Below are positions 35,645-44,595 of a stretch of 64,000 nt of DNA, piece by piece. The notes below the pieces were generated by a model. That model searched no databases, was not told the DNA's origin, and was given only the letters and a program-made list of their open reading frames with translations. The first letter of the stretch is position 1; each line of letters opens with the position of its first letter. The position numbers and the translations under genes were made by a program. Source of the stretch: Paracoccaceae bacterium. Lineage in GTDB: Bacteria; Pseudomonadota; Alphaproteobacteria; Rhodobacterales; Rhodobacteraceae. Where the stretch lies: assembly GCA_022448245.1 (NCBI GenBank), contig JAKVCO010000002.1, positions 145,224 through 209,223 of the forward strand, written 5' to 3'.

Positions 35645-36592
35645 TCAGCTTAGAATCTGAGCCCAGATCGAGATTTCATCGTAACAGGCCCATTCCCGCC
35701 GCAGGCCCCAGGGGCCGAACTCTGCGTGGCAGATGCCCATGACGTGGACCCGCTTGCCCGAAGGCCGCCCAAACGCGCCCCACCCTTCATGGAGACCATC
35801 AAGGCTCCAACGCACGGCAGCGCGCGGTGGCATCATCGGGTCTTCTCGCCCGATGACGTGGTGAACTTTGAACTCAGCCTCGGGCAGTGCCGACCTGAGG
35901 CCAAGCCAATGCGCATCGGCGGCCTCCCAGCCCCCGGTGCTGACGCCGCCAGCATATTCAAGCTTGCAGGCACGATCGTAGGCCTCTGGGATGACCGAGA
36001 ATTCCCGCGACATGATCCGCGTAAGAAGCTCCGCGTAGCGCGCGCCCCATTCGTTGTCATTGCCGCGTCCCGTGTACGGCCCCACGATGTCGTTCTCCGG
36101 CAGGAAGTAGCCCGGAGCGCGACCGGCTTCGATCTCGGCCTTCACGAATTGTTCGGGCGTCAGTCCCAGCTGGCGAACGATGTAGCCGTTGTCACGGACA
36201 AGCCATTCATCGCTGATTTGGTTGTCCTTGGCATAACAATCCGCAATGCCCCGAAACTCCAATTCGATGCCGCTGTCTGGGCCGAAGCGACCGCCGCGAT
36301 GGGTCGCCGTGGACCACAAACGGTGTGACGACAGCATGCCGTTCTCTGGCGTGCCCGACCAGATGACGTCTTCGCCAAAGAGCTGACGATCGGGAAATTC
36401 TACCAGTGTTTCCATGGCGTTATGGGTCATACCCGCTTCACCAGTTGAGATACCGGCAGGGACACGCACGACGACCTCGGGGTGGTAATACACCTTCATC
36501 GAACGGCCCAGGCCACGGTCTTCCCAGATCTCTTTGGTGATCTTGAGGATGTAGTCGGGGAAGTCCGTGAACTCGTTGGAAAATCCGCGCAT
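35645..36592 (-). CDS. Tandem SnoaL/NTF2-like protein (first)
   Basis: A 315-residue protein made of two NTF2/SnoaL-like alpha+beta cones (about 10-140 and 165-310), recognised from the pattern of aromatic-rich strands (YYHPEVVVRVPAGIS, HRLWSTATHRGG, WSLDGLHEGWGAFG). No catalytic function can be assigned. It is the last gene of an operon with a LacI repressor, SDR and HisD-like dehydrogenase; its ATG directly follows the LacI stop (TAGATG). A second tandem-domain relative is at 39399. Confidence 0.75.
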   Translation of the reverse strand: MRGFSNEFTDFPDYILKITKEIWEDRGLGRSMKVYYHPEVVVRVPAGISTGEAGMTHNAMETLVEFPDRQLFGEDVIWSGTPENGMLSSHRLWSTATHRGGRFGPDSGIELEFRGIADCYAKDNQISDEWLVRDNGYIVRQLGLTPEQFVKAEIEAGRAPGYFLPENDIVGPYTGRGNDNEWGARYAELLTRIMSREFSVIPEAYDRACKLEYAGGVSTGGWEAADAHWLGLRSALPEAEFKVHHVIGREDPMMPPRAAVRWSLDGLHEGWGAFGRPSGKRVHVMGICHAEFGPWGLRREWACYDEISIWAQILS

Positions 36593-37579
36593 CTAGGTCT
36601 CCTTTCGCGACGATCCGCGCTGGATCAGCCGCCCTTCAATCTCAACACGTTGAGGCGATGCATCGCCTTCGATCAACGCCATCATTCGGTCCACAGCGGC
36701 CTCGACCATCTGGCCTGAGGGCTGCTGCCAAGTAGTCAAATCATAGCTGGGCCAAGCCGCCATGGGCACGTCATCGAACCCCACAACGGACACGTCTTTG
36801 CCCACCGCGATTCCTCTTTCGTGGCGCAAAGCGTCAATGACACCAAATGCCATGTGATCATTGCCCACAAAGATCGCGTCTGCCCCGCCGTCCACAAGCT
36901 CGCACGCTGCAGCAGCGGCTTTTTCGCGGTCATAATCACCCGGCAGAACCTTCAGGTCGCGCCCGTCGGCGGCAAGCGCCTCAGCAAAGCCCGCGGCCCG
37001 ATCCCGCCCGGTCATAGAGCCTTCCCAGCCGGACACATGGGCGATCTTCTCGTGCCCAGTGGCCATCAAGTGCTGCGCCACGGCCGCCCCAGCGGCCCGG
37101 TTGGCGCAGGTTACCTGCGTGAGCCCGCCTTCCTCCTGCCCTCGGTTAAAGAGCACGATGGGGATCCCTGCCCCACGGCATCGGTCGATCAGGCCATCTG
37201 ACAGGGCGACAGAGGCCGCGATGATACCATCCACTTGGTAGTCGAGCAGCTCTTCAAGGACGCGGTCAACGTCTGAGGTCCATGAGGCCATGAAGATCAG
37301 CGTATGATAGCCCTCGGCCTGCAACGCCTTCGACATCCGCTCCAGCACATCGGGGTAAAACGGGTTCTCGAGGTAGGCTACCACCAGACCAATGATCCGC
37401 GACCGCCCGGTTATGAGCGAGCGCGCCAGCACGTTCGGGCGATACCCAAGCTCGGTCGCGGCGCGGCGCACCTTCTCTTGCGTTGCTTTCGACGCAGACG
37501 CGCCGGAGAACACCCGGCTCACCGCCGATTGGGACACGCCCGCAAGCTTGGCGACGTCTGATGAGGTGATTTTCGACAT
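36593..37579 (-). CDS. LacI family transcriptional repressor
   Basis: A 328-residue regulator. The N-terminal HTH (about 3-25, SSDVAKLAGVSQSAVSRVFS) and hinge are followed by the periplasmic-binding-like effector domain (ARSLITGRSRIIGLVV onward). It is encoded inside the operon it most likely controls; a strong LacI-type palindrome lies at 41788-41807. The ATG at 37579 is one base beyond the SDR stop and gives the conserved N-terminus. Effector probably the operon's sugar- or polyol-like substrate (inference). Confidence 0.92.
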   Translation of the reverse strand: MSKITSSDVAKLAGVSQSAVSRVFSGASASKATQEKVRRAATELGYRPNVLARSLITGRSRIIGLVVAYLENPFYPDVLERMSKALQAEGYHTLIFMASWTSDVDRVLEELLDYQVDGIIAASVALSDGLIDRCRGAGIPIVLFNRGQEEGGLTQVTCANRAAGAAVAQHLMATGHEKIAHVSGWEGSMTGRDRAAGFAEALAADGRDLKVLPGDYDREKAAAAACELVDGGADAIFVGNDHMAFGVIDALRHERGIAVGKDVSVVGFDDVPMAAWPSYDLTTWQQPSGQMVEAAVDRMMALIEGDASPQRVEIEGRLIQRGSSRKET

Positions 37580-37580
37580 C

Positions 37581-38327
37581 TCAGCCCGCCGTCCAACCAC
37601 CATCGACAAGGATTGAGGTGCCCGTAATCAGCGCCGACGCTGGCGAGGCCAGAAACACGACGGCGCCCATGATGTCTTCCACCTCGCCCACCCGGCGCAG
37701 TTTGATCTTCTCCTCGATCCAAGCGACCCGCTCGGGGTTGGAGAATGTCTGCTCGGTCAGCGGGGTGCGGATGAAAGTCGGGCCAATGGTGTTCACCCGA
37801 ATGCCTTTCGGCCCAAGGTCGATGGCCATGGACTTCGTCATGCCCTCAACGGCGTGTTTGGTGGCGGCATAGACGCTGCGATCCACACCGCCCACATGCC
37901 CCATTTGCGAGGAGATCTGGATGATCGATCCATCGCGCGGCATCGATTTCGCCGCCTCCTGCGCAAGAAAGAACGCCGCCTTGAAGTTAAGCCCTGTGAC
38001 GGCATCGAAATCCTCTTCGGAGACCTCAAGCGTTGTCGCGTGGCGCGCCAGCCCCGCCGAATTACACAAGATATCAAAGGGTTCCGCGCAAACCTGACGA
38101 ACAGCCTCGCGATCGGTGACATCAAGCGCCACGCCCTCGGCCGAATATCCTACCGCGCGCAACGCCGCTGCAGCTTCCTCCACCTGACCTGCCGAGCGCG
38201 CAGCAATCACCACATGCGCGCCCGCTTCCGCCAGCGCAGCCGCACACCCAAGCCCAATCCCGCGAGAACCGCCGGGCACAAAAGCGCGTTTTCCATCGAG
38301 GCGAAATGTCGGGGTCTTGGGGATCAT
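37581..38327 (-). CDS. Short-chain dehydrogenase/reductase
   Basis: A 248-residue SDR with the cofactor motif GGSRGIG (about 19-25), the structural NSAG (about 88-91), the catalytic serine in QISSQMG and the YAATK active-site motif. Cofactor specificity is not clear, though an arginine after the glycine motif is common in NADP(H) enzymes. Overlaps the preceding gene by 4 bases (ATGA). In the operon it would oxidise or reduce a hydroxyl of the unknown substrate. Confidence 0.92.
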   Translation of the reverse strand: MIPKTPTFRLDGKRAFVPGGSRGIGLGCAAALAEAGAHVVIAARSAGQVEEAAAALRAVGYSAEGVALDVTDREAVRQVCAEPFDILCNSAGLARHATTLEVSEEDFDAVTGLNFKAAFFLAQEAAKSMPRDGSIIQISSQMGHVGGVDRSVYAATKHAVEGMTKSMAIDLGPKGIRVNTIGPTFIRTPLTEQTFSNPERVAWIEEKIKLRRVGEVEDIMGAVVFLASPASALITGTSILVDGGWTAG

Positions 38328-38980
38328 GTGTCACCTTCAGGAATGGGCGGATAAGAAATGCCGCGAAAAGTCGGAAAGTCCGAATATCGGCTGGCCCGGT
38401 CGGGGTCTGGCGTCATGCCGGGCTTGAAAAGAGTGCCCTTGGGCGACGCGTAGCTCAGAATGCGGTGGGCCAAATGCCCCTCGCGCCACGTGATGTTGAA
38501 AGCCGCGTTCTTCGGGAAGAAATAGACCTCCTGAAAGGGCAGATAGTCAAAGAGCCACCAGGCAAGATCGCGCCAGTCGCGCCCAGCACGGTACTGCGCG
38601 GCAAACCATGTAATGCCCACTGTCACGCAGGCCCCCATGCGCCCCTTGGCATCCCGCATGTCCCAGATGTGATGCGCGTAGTTGGCCTCATTCCGCGCAC
38701 ATTTCTGCGGCTTCACTTGCCTGGCGCCGAAATGGTTCATCTCCGGTGCACGGTAGCCAGACCGGATGTCGATGGGCCCGAAGGTCTCCACCAAAGGATC
38801 AAGGCAATGCTCGGCCAGCTTACGCCCGGCAGCCAGGGCCAGATCAGGGTCATGCGGAAAGTTCTGCAGCTGGTGGAAATTCGCAATCTCGGAGGTCATG
38901 AAATTGCGCATCTCGAAATGGCGCGACAAGCGCTGCCGCCCCAGCTCTTCCAGCGAAACGTATGAGCGCGGCGCCCTCAT
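38324..38980 (-). CDS. Conserved protein with M15-peptidase-like motifs
   Basis: A 218-residue protein. The segment IDIRSGYRAPEMNHFGA followed by YAHHIWDMRD resembles the SGYR(S/A)P...N and HxxGxAxD metal motifs of M15 peptidases (D-Ala-D-Ala carboxypeptidase fold), but key positions are altered (the second motif lacks GxA), so activity is doubtful. No signal peptide. The start is fixed at 38980 by the ATGA overlap with the VOC gene. An unusual companion for sugar/polyol catabolism genes. Confidence 0.55.
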   Translation of the reverse strand: MRAPRSYVSLEELGRQRLSRHFEMRNFMTSEIANFHQLQNFPHDPDLALAAGRKLAEHCLDPLVETFGPIDIRSGYRAPEMNHFGARQVKPQKCARNEANYAHHIWDMRDAKGRMGACVTVGITWFAAQYRAGRDWRDLAWWLFDYLPFQEVYFFPKNAAFNITWREGHLAHRILSYASPKGTLFKPGMTPDPDRASRYSDFPTFRGISYPPIPEGDT

Positions 38981-39399
38981 CCGCCCCAATGAAAGCTGCC
39001 ATCCTCACGCGGCGGCGAGAACGGATTGTGGCTGAGCTCCCAGATGTAGCCATCCAGATCCTCGATAAAGGCGGAATGCCCGCCCCAGAAGATGTCGTGC
39101 GGCGCTTTCACAACGCGCCCGCCAGCAGGCTCGACCAACTTACAGATCGCGGCGACCTCTTCTTTCTCGCGCACGTTGTAGCCCAGCGTGATCCCCGAAA
39201 AGCCGGGCGTCACGGCCAGGCCCATGTCCTTTTCCATTGATGCCGCTGGATAGAGCCCAAGCACCTGCCCCAAAAGCTGGAACACGACGATCCCATCTTC
39301 CTCCGTCTTCTCACGGGTCCAACCGAGCGCCTCGTAAAAGGCCGCGGATTTCTCCAGATCGGCCACCGCCAACGTCACCAATGATACTCGGGCTTCCAT
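38977..39399 (-). CDS. VOC family (glyoxalase-like) protein
   Basis: A 140-residue metal-dependent VOC protein with two beta-alpha-beta-beta-beta units: VTLAVADLEKSAAFYEALGW at the start and the DGYIWEL metal-ligand strand near the C-terminus. Family members are lyases, dioxygenases, isomerases or resistance proteins; substrate unknown. Starts in a one-base TGATG overlap with the SnoaL-like gene. Confidence 0.85.
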   Translation of the reverse strand: MEARVSLVTLAVADLEKSAAFYEALGWTREKTEEDGIVVFQLLGQVLGLYPAASMEKDMGLAVTPGFSGITLGYNVREKEEVAAICKLVEPAGGRVVKAPHDIFWGGHSAFIEDLDGYIWELSHNPFSPPREDGSFHWGG

Positions 39400-40400
39400 C
39401 ACTTCAGCTCCTCCATGCGTGCAAAGACATCAACGCCCAGCTGCTGGTAGAGGTCAATGAGATCGACGAGCACCCAATTCTCCCGGATCAGCCCGTTCTC
39501 CACGCGCCAGAAATCGAGCGACTTCAACGTGATCTCGCGCCCCACACCCGGGAGACCTAGCCACCCGGCGTCCGAGACGGTCTGACGCATATTGGGCCAG
39601 CCCGTGACCCCCACATAGTCGCCCTCGGCAAAGAAATGATAGACCATCTCTTCGCGGTACTTCCCGCGGTTCGGCATCGCGGCCAGAAACGGAATCTGGT
39701 GGTGCCGTCGGAACCCCTCAATGCCGCGCGCGGTGCCAATGCCAGCAGGCCCGTACCAATGCATCTTGGGGTGCCAGTAGCGCGGCATTTCCATCACCTC
39801 AGGTCCTCCTTCCGAGGGGTGCCGAGACATCGCGCCGAGCATATCAAGCACCAACTGCTTGGCTGCCGCCCCGTCTCCACCCGGTGACAAGCCATCCGCT
39901 GTTGCAGGCCCCGGCACGCACCACTCGCGCCCCAAGGAGGGCACCATGGGCCAAGCGCCCGCCTGCATCATCACCTCGGGAATATCCCAGCCGAACTGCG
40001 TCTCCACGATCTTGTCGCCGTCCATCCGGAAGAATTCGTGAAAACGCATGTGCACCGTGCGCTTCCTGGCGGGAATCCCCATCCAATCGGAGGTGAAGGT
40101 AGCGGTGTAATAACCCGCCTCCCCAACCCAGTTGAGGCCCTGCCCATCCACACCGGAAATGGAGATATAGCGGCGCCGCTCAAAATCAGGCCAGGCCCGC
40201 GCAAGCTCCGCATAGACATCCCAAAGCCCCGCCGCATCACGCGTTCCGAATGGCTCCGGCATCCGGCAGATCGCCCCATCCAGAACATCGACCGGCCCCT
40301 GATAGTCGTAAAGCGCCGCCGCAAAGGCCGCCACGGCCCCGCTTTCTCTGTGCGCTGTACTTCGGGGGTCTGGGGGCTGGCCCCCGGCCATTCTCGACAT
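39399..40400 (-). CDS. Tandem SnoaL/NTF2-like protein (second)
   Basis: Up to 333 residues, with two SnoaL-like domains (about 25-165 and 180-325; VHMRFHEFFRMDGDKIVETQ and EMVYHFFAEGDYVGVTGW are typical strands, and the C-terminal half matches NTF2/SnoaL proteins). The start at 40400 overlaps the HisD-like stop (TGATG), but the first 22 codons lie in a GC-rich repeat; a GTG at 40334 just before the ordered VAAFAAALY helix is an equally good start. Function unknown; same operon as the HpsN-like dehydrogenase. Confidence 0.75.
   Translation of the reverse strand: MSRMAGGQPPDPRSTAHRESGAVAAFAAALYDYQGPVDVLDGAICRMPEPFGTRDAAGLWDVYAELARAWPDFERRRYISISGVDGQGLNWVGEAGYYTATFTSDWMGIPARKRTVHMRFHEFFRMDGDKIVETQFGWDIPEVMMQAGAWPMVPSLGREWCVPGPATADGLSPGGDGAAAKQLVLDMLGAMSRHPSEGGPEVMEMPRYWHPKMHWYGPAGIGTARGIEGFRRHHQIPFLAAMPNRGKYREEMVYHFFAEGDYVGVTGWPNMRQTVSDAGWLGLPGVGREITLKSLDFWRVENGLIRENWVLVDLIDLYQQLGVDVFARMEELK
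40342..40390. repeat. GC-rich intergenic-type repeat at the start of the SnoaL-like gene
   Basis: A segment (CTTTCTCTGTGCGCTGTACTTC) weakly resembling the 5' half of the REP-like unit at 25257 and 46193, followed by a G5-CTGG-C5 hairpin of the kind widespread between genes in Rhodobacteraceae. It occupies the only possible gap between two otherwise overlapping operon genes. Confidence 0.45.
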
Positions 40401-41725
40401 CACTCCGCCGCGTCGCGGTAAGGCGCGCCCTCGCCATAGGGCACGTTTAGCCCGCCATAGCGACGAACGCGAACGTTGCACTGCTCGGCGTGCCCCACAA
40501 AGCCTTCCAGCATGCAAAGCCGCGAGCCGTATTCGCCCACAAGCGTCGCCGCCTCATCGGTGGTGACCTTCTGGTAGGAATGCGTCTTGATGAACTTCCC
40601 GACCCAGAGACCGCCGGTGTAACGCCCCGCCTTCTTCGTCGGCAGCGTGTGGTTCGTGCCGATCACCTTATCGCCGTTGGCAACATTGGTGCGCGGCCCC
40701 AGGAAAAGCGCGCCATAGGACGTCATGTTCTCCAGGAACCAATCGTCACGGTCCGTCATCACCTGAATATGCTCGGAGGCGATATCCTCGGACACAGCCA
40801 ACATCTCATCATAGCTGTCGCACAAGATGATCTCACCATACTCATCCCAGCTCACCCGCGCCGTCTCGGCGGTGGGCAGAATGCCCAAGATGCGGTCGAT
40901 CTCCGACATCGTGTCTTCGGCGAGCTTGCGGGAATTCGTGATGAGCACTGCAGGCGAGTTGTAGCCGTGCTCGGCCTGCCCAAGGAGGTCGGTCGCACAC
41001 ATCTCGCCATCCACGCTCTCATCCGCGATCACGCAAGTCTCGGTCGGCCCAGCAAAGAGATCGATCCCCACGCGCCCAAAGAGCTGGCGTTTGGCTTCGG
41101 CCACGAAGGCGTTGCCCGGTCCAACAAGCATATCGACAGGCTTGACGCTTTCCGTCCCGAGCGCCATCGCGCCTACGGCCTGAACACCACCAAGAACGAG
41201 GATCTCGTCAGCACCGCCCTCGTGCATTGCGGCAACGATCGCCGGATGGGGCGCGCCGTTCACAGGAGGCGCAGATGCAACGACGCGCTTCACACCCGCC
41301 ACCTTCGCCGTCAGCACCGACATATGCGCAGAGGCCACCATGGGGAACTTACCGCCGGGCACGTAGCAGCCCACGGAGTTCACGGGGATGTTCTTATGGC
41401 CAAGGATCACGCCCGGCATGGTTTCGACTTCCACGTCCGTCATCGAGGCCTTCTGAGCCTCAGCGAAACGACGGATCTGCGCTTGAGCGAAGCGAATGTC
41501 GTCCATCTCGCGCGTCGTGACCTTTTGCATGGCCGCTTCGATCTCTGACGGGGTCAGAGCAAAAGCCTTGGGCTCGTACTTGTCGAATTTCGCGCTGAGA
41601 ACTTTGACCGCTGCATCGCCACGCTTCTCGATATCGCCGAGAATGCCTTCAACAATACCGCGCACCTTTGCGTCGTCTTCGGCCCGCTCTTCCACAGATT
41701 TACCGCGCTTGAGATATTCTGCCAT
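40400..41725 (-). CDS. HisD-family dehydrogenase, HpsN-like (sulfopropanediol/hydroxymethyl dehydrogenase)
   Basis: A 441-residue zinc, NAD-dependent dehydrogenase of the histidinol dehydrogenase superfamily. It has the [17 protein letters not shown] motif, [17 protein letters not shown], the FAGPTE segment and the zinc-ligand region [10 protein letters not shown]. These fit the branch that includes HpsN, which oxidises dihydroxypropanesulfonate to sulfolactate, rather than histidine biosynthesis, and no his genes are adjacent. Expected to oxidise a primary alcohol to a carboxylate; the substrate is not known. Start at 41725 follows GGAGG. Operator upstream. Confidence 0.85.
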   Translation of the reverse strand: MAEYLKRGKSVEERAEDDAKVRGIVEGILGDIEKRGDAAVKVLSAKFDKYEPKAFALTPSEIEAAMQKVTTREMDDIRFAQAQIRRFAEAQKASMTDVEVETMPGVILGHKNIPVNSVGCYVPGGKFPMVASAHMSVLTAKVAGVKRVVASAPPVNGAPHPAIVAAMHEGGADEILVLGGVQAVGAMALGTESVKPVDMLVGPGNAFVAEAKRQLFGRVGIDLFAGPTETCVIADESVDGEMCATDLLGQAEHGYNSPAVLITNSRKLAEDTMSEIDRILGILPTAETARVSWDEYGEIILCDSYDEMLAVSEDIASEHIQVMTDRDDWFLENMTSYGALFLGPRTNVANGDKVIGTNHTLPTKKAGRYTGGLWVGKFIKTHSYQKVTTDEAATLVGEYGSRLCMLEGFVGHAEQCNVRVRRYGGLNVPYGEGAPYRDAAE

Positions 41726-41787
41726 GCCGTCCTCCATCATCTGAGTCAGGCCACAGGATACCTTAACGGCATCCTGCCTCAAGCAAT

Positions 41788-41807
41788 TTTTGCATACGTT
41801 TGCAAAA
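41788..41807. promoter_or_regulatory. LacI-type operator
   Basis: A 20-base palindrome TTTTGCATACGTTTGCAAAA with a central CpG and a single mismatched pair, the typical layout of a LacI-family site. It lies between the MFS stop and the HisD-like start (centre about 72 bases upstream of that ATG). The operon encodes a LacI regulator at 36593-37579, the natural candidate to bind it. Confidence 0.8.
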
Positions 41808-43157
41808 TCACGGCCGCGCGATCACCCGGCTGGCCATCGGACGGTAGATCACGAGCAAAGCGAAGATTGAGACGACGAAGATCGCGGCGGGGACAAGCGT
41901 CATGGAATAGTGCAGCGCGTCAACGGCTTGCGGCACCTGTTCGACCCTGCCTTCGGTCGTGGATTGCCAGCCCCAAAGCGCCAGGATCAGGCCCATGGCA
42001 CCGGGCGCGAGCGCGTTGGCCAGCTTTTGCCCAAAGAGCCAGATGGCCGAGAACGCGCCCTCGATGGCCTCGCCCGTCTCGTTACGGGTTACATCCATGA
42101 GGTCAGGATACATGGCCCAAGGGATCTGCTGGTAGGAACCATTGGTGAAGCCCGCGATCAGAAAGAGGACAGCGACGGTGGTAACATTCGTGGACGGCAG
42201 CGCCTGATAGAGTGCCAGCAAGAGCCCTATATAGGCCACAAGCCCCACGCAGAGCGCGAAGGTTTTGCCCACCCGGTTAGACAGCATCACCCAAACGATC
42301 TGGGAAAGGATCGACCCGAACACGAACATCCCGAGCAAAAGCGACAGCGCTCCAAGCGCGCCCGCAAGGCCCGAAAGCGGCGTGCCGCCTTGGTCTTCGA
42401 TCAGATATCGGACTGCGAAGGCGAGGCCTGCGGTGATCAGCGCCACCGAGAAAGTCATCACACCGTAGAGCAGCGCGAGCGTCACGAAGGCTTTGTTTTT
42501 CAGGACGAGACCCACCATGCGTGTCGGGCTGACGCTCGAAGGTGCTGCTATGCGCGGTGCCTTTCGGGTGAAAAAGACGGAAAGCCAGACGGCACCGATG
42601 ATGACCGGTGCGACGACGAGTGCCGCCGTTGCGTGACCTTCGAGCGAGCCGCCCGCGAGCGCGGGTAGTACGGCGCCACCAATCAATATGCCGACGGAAG
42701 CAAAGCCCATGCGCCAGGCGACCATCGCCGAGCGCTCTTTCGCATCCTGGGTCATTTCGCCAGCTGTGGCGCCATAAGGGATAGAAACCATCGTGAAGCC
42801 CACTGTGGCGAGGACAAAGAACCCCGTGAACCACAAGGCGTTGAACGTAGGCGTTTGTCCGGCTGGTACGGCGAACATCAGATAGGTGCCCAACGCCAGC
42901 ACAACTGCGCCGGTGATCATCCAGGGATAGCGACGCCCAAAACGACTGTTTGTTTTGTCAGAGAGATAGCCAATAGCCGGATCCGTGATCATATCGAAGA
43001 GAAGCACACCCGTCGCGATCGCCCCTGCGAGCGCCGGAGCAACGCCCAGATAGGACGTCAGAAATGCCAGCACCAAGAGCTGTTTGACGATGACGAAGAC
43101 GACAATGCCCATGTCGGCCAAGCCCCAGCCGACTTTTTGTCCTGTTGAAAGCGCCAT
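41808..43157 (-). CDS. GPH-family MFS transporter
   Basis: A 449-residue twelve-helix MFS protein of the glycoside-pentoside-hexuronide:cation symporter type: the loop [22 protein letters not shown] is diagnostic, as is [21 protein letters not shown]. Likely imports the operon's substrate, so a sugar-, polyol- or glycoside-like compound is suggested. Starts at 43157 after GGGAGG. The operator for the downstream genes lies directly after its stop, so the transporter may have a separate promoter. Confidence 0.88.
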   Translation of the reverse strand: MALSTGQKVGWGLADMGIVVFVIVKQLLVLAFLTSYLGVAPALAGAIATGVLLFDMITDPAIGYLSDKTNSRFGRRYPWMITGAVVLALGTYLMFAVPAGQTPTFNALWFTGFFVLATVGFTMVSIPYGATAGEMTQDAKERSAMVAWRMGFASVGILIGGAVLPALAGGSLEGHATAALVVAPVIIGAVWLSVFFTRKAPRIAAPSSVSPTRMVGLVLKNKAFVTLALLYGVMTFSVALITAGLAFAVRYLIEDQGGTPLSGLAGALGALSLLLGMFVFGSILSQIVWVMLSNRVGKTFALCVGLVAYIGLLLALYQALPSTNVTTVAVLFLIAGFTNGSYQQIPWAMYPDLMDVTRNETGEAIEGAFSAIWLFGQKLANALAPGAMGLILALWGWQSTTEGRVEQVPQAVDALHYSMTLVPAAIFVVSIFALLVIYRPMASRVIARP

Positions 43158-43286
43158 ATTCCCTCCCGCGCATTTTGAGCGACGCTAGCGGTTTCATCTG
43201 CGTGCGCAAAAGAAAACATAGCGTCATTTCGCCGGCGGTGCCCGCCCGCCTCCCTTCTGCATCAGCTGGCGCTGTCTTGAACCTGA

Positions 43287-43317
43287 GGGGGGCGCCGCTG
43301 CGCGGCGGGGCCGCCCC
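43287..43317. repeat. GC-rich inverted repeat between hydrolase and MFS genes
   Basis: Palindromic GC block including GCCGC-TGC-GCGGC (43294-43306) with flanking G and C runs. It lies just after the hydrolase stop and upstream of the GPH transporter; could be a terminator hairpin (no T run) or a mobile palindromic repeat. Confidence 0.45.
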
Positions 43318-43322
43318 GTGGA

Positions 43323-44081
43323 TCAGTCTGCGTCAATCGCACCCAGCGCGTTGCGCAAAGCGTCTTCAATCAGCTGCAGCGCGTCTGGGCTCGAAAAGCT
43401 GTGATCCGCGCCTTTGAGCACTACGAGGCGCATGTCATCGCCTGTGGCATGGCTAAGGAGTGTTGTTGCGCGCTCAAGGGGCACGGCTGCATCCTCGGTC
43501 CCCTGAAGAAAGCGAACGGGGAACGGCAGGTGCAGGGAATCACGCAGCACGAAGTTCTCCCGCCCCTCTTCAATGAGCCTGCGCGTGATGATGTAGGGGG
43601 CACCGTAGTCCGAGGGCACTGCTATCTTGCCGCTTTCCATCACGGTCCGCCTCTCATCATCGGAAAAGCTCGCCCAATAGCCGTCCTCGGTGAAGTCGGG
43701 CGCTGCGGCAATTGTTACCAATGCGGCGACGCGCTGAGGCATACGCTTGGCCAGAAGCAAGGAAATCCAACCGCCCATGGAAGAGCCGATCAGCACCTGC
43801 GGACCATTTGTCAGGGTCGAGATAGCGGCCTCGGCATCCGCTGCCCAATCCCCAATGGCGCCGTCCTCGAAGGCGCCCGACGATGCGCCGTGGCCAGAAT
43901 AGTCGAAACGCAAGAATGCGCGCCCTTCAGCCCGGCACCATTCTGCGAGCCATGTGGCTTTGGTACCCTCCATGTCGGATTTGAAACCGCCCAGGAACAC
44001 AATGCCCGGGCCGCGCCCGTCGGTCTGGCGGTATGCTAGACGGCGACCTGCGGCGGTTTCGAGATTGGTGGGCTTGGACAC
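43323..44081 (-). CDS. Alpha/beta hydrolase
   Basis: A 252-residue serine hydrolase. It has FLGGFKSDMEGTKA (oxyanion region), the RFDYSGHGAS strand, the nucleophile elbow GSSMGGW, the acid in LQGTEDAAVP and the histidine in LKGADHSFS, as in ABHD10/YqiA-like esterases. Start codon is GTG at 44081. It is probably a separate unit from the LacI operon because of the GC-rich hairpin that follows. Confidence 0.88.
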   Translation of the reverse strand: MSKPTNLETAAGRRLAYRQTDGRGPGIVFLGGFKSDMEGTKATWLAEWCRAEGRAFLRFDYSGHGASSGAFEDGAIGDWAADAEAAISTLTNGPQVLIGSSMGGWISLLLAKRMPQRVAALVTIAAAPDFTEDGYWASFSDDERRTVMESGKIAVPSDYGAPYIITRRLIEEGRENFVLRDSLHLPFPVRFLQGTEDAAVPLERATTLLSHATGDDMRLVVLKGADHSFSSPDALQLIEDALRNALGAIDAD

Positions 44082-44184
44082 GGTGCGTGATCCTTCAAGT
44101 GGTCAGGTTTCCCCACTTCCTACCGGATTCGGCCGCGACATAAAGGGCAGCGCGAAGACGCCCTTTGTGTATTAATGTGGCGCG

Positions 44185-44418
44185 TTAGCCCCCGACGTAG
44201 ACACCACTCTTGGGACGGAAAAAAATCTTTTGATTGTGCAGGCGCCCAAGCAGCCCCGCGATCTCGCGGATCTGACCATCGAGATCACCCGCTTCGTCTT
44301 CGGCCCTCACGGCCTCCAGACGCTTTTGCGAAAGATCGGCCTTCTTCCGGTAGAGAGCCGTTTCGATAAGCTCCAGGTCTTCAACAGTTAGCTCGAACGT
44401 CTTGTTATAGGCGGCCAT
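44185..44418 (-). CDS. Small conserved coiled-coil protein
   Basis: A 77-residue protein, mostly one long charged helix pair (FELTVEDLELIETALYRKKA then SQKRLEAVRAEDEAGDLDGQIREIAGLLGRLHNQK), ending in FFRPKSGVYVGG. No known function; likely a conserved hypothetical of Rhodobacteraceae. The ATG at 44418 is preferred, with GGAAC upstream, over a longer reading that would extend into the promoter region of the divergent MFS gene. Confidence 0.65.
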   Translation of the reverse strand: MAAYNKTFELTVEDLELIETALYRKKADLSQKRLEAVRAEDEAGDLDGQIREIAGLLGRLHNQKIFFRPKSGVYVGG

Positions 44419-44595
44419 GTCGCTGCAGTTCCCCAAATTGTCGCTATTCCCTGATTTCCTATCGGAAACATCGCCCGCAATCCAGCCCTCGATAGTTGAA
44501 TATTTTTCATACAAATTATGCACTTAGATAATCCCCAAACGTATACTGCGGCACACATCCTTGACGACACCAGCACAGGCGCGATTCTGAAGAAC

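Noticed and set aside
40400..41725. Histidine biosynthesis HisD
   Set aside because: No his genes adjacent; the context of LacI, GPH transporter and SnoaL-like proteins fits the HpsN-like branch better.
43158..43230. Second LacI operator upstream of the GPH transporter
   Set aside because: Only a half site (GCGCAAAA) is present; no palindrome with a central CG was found.
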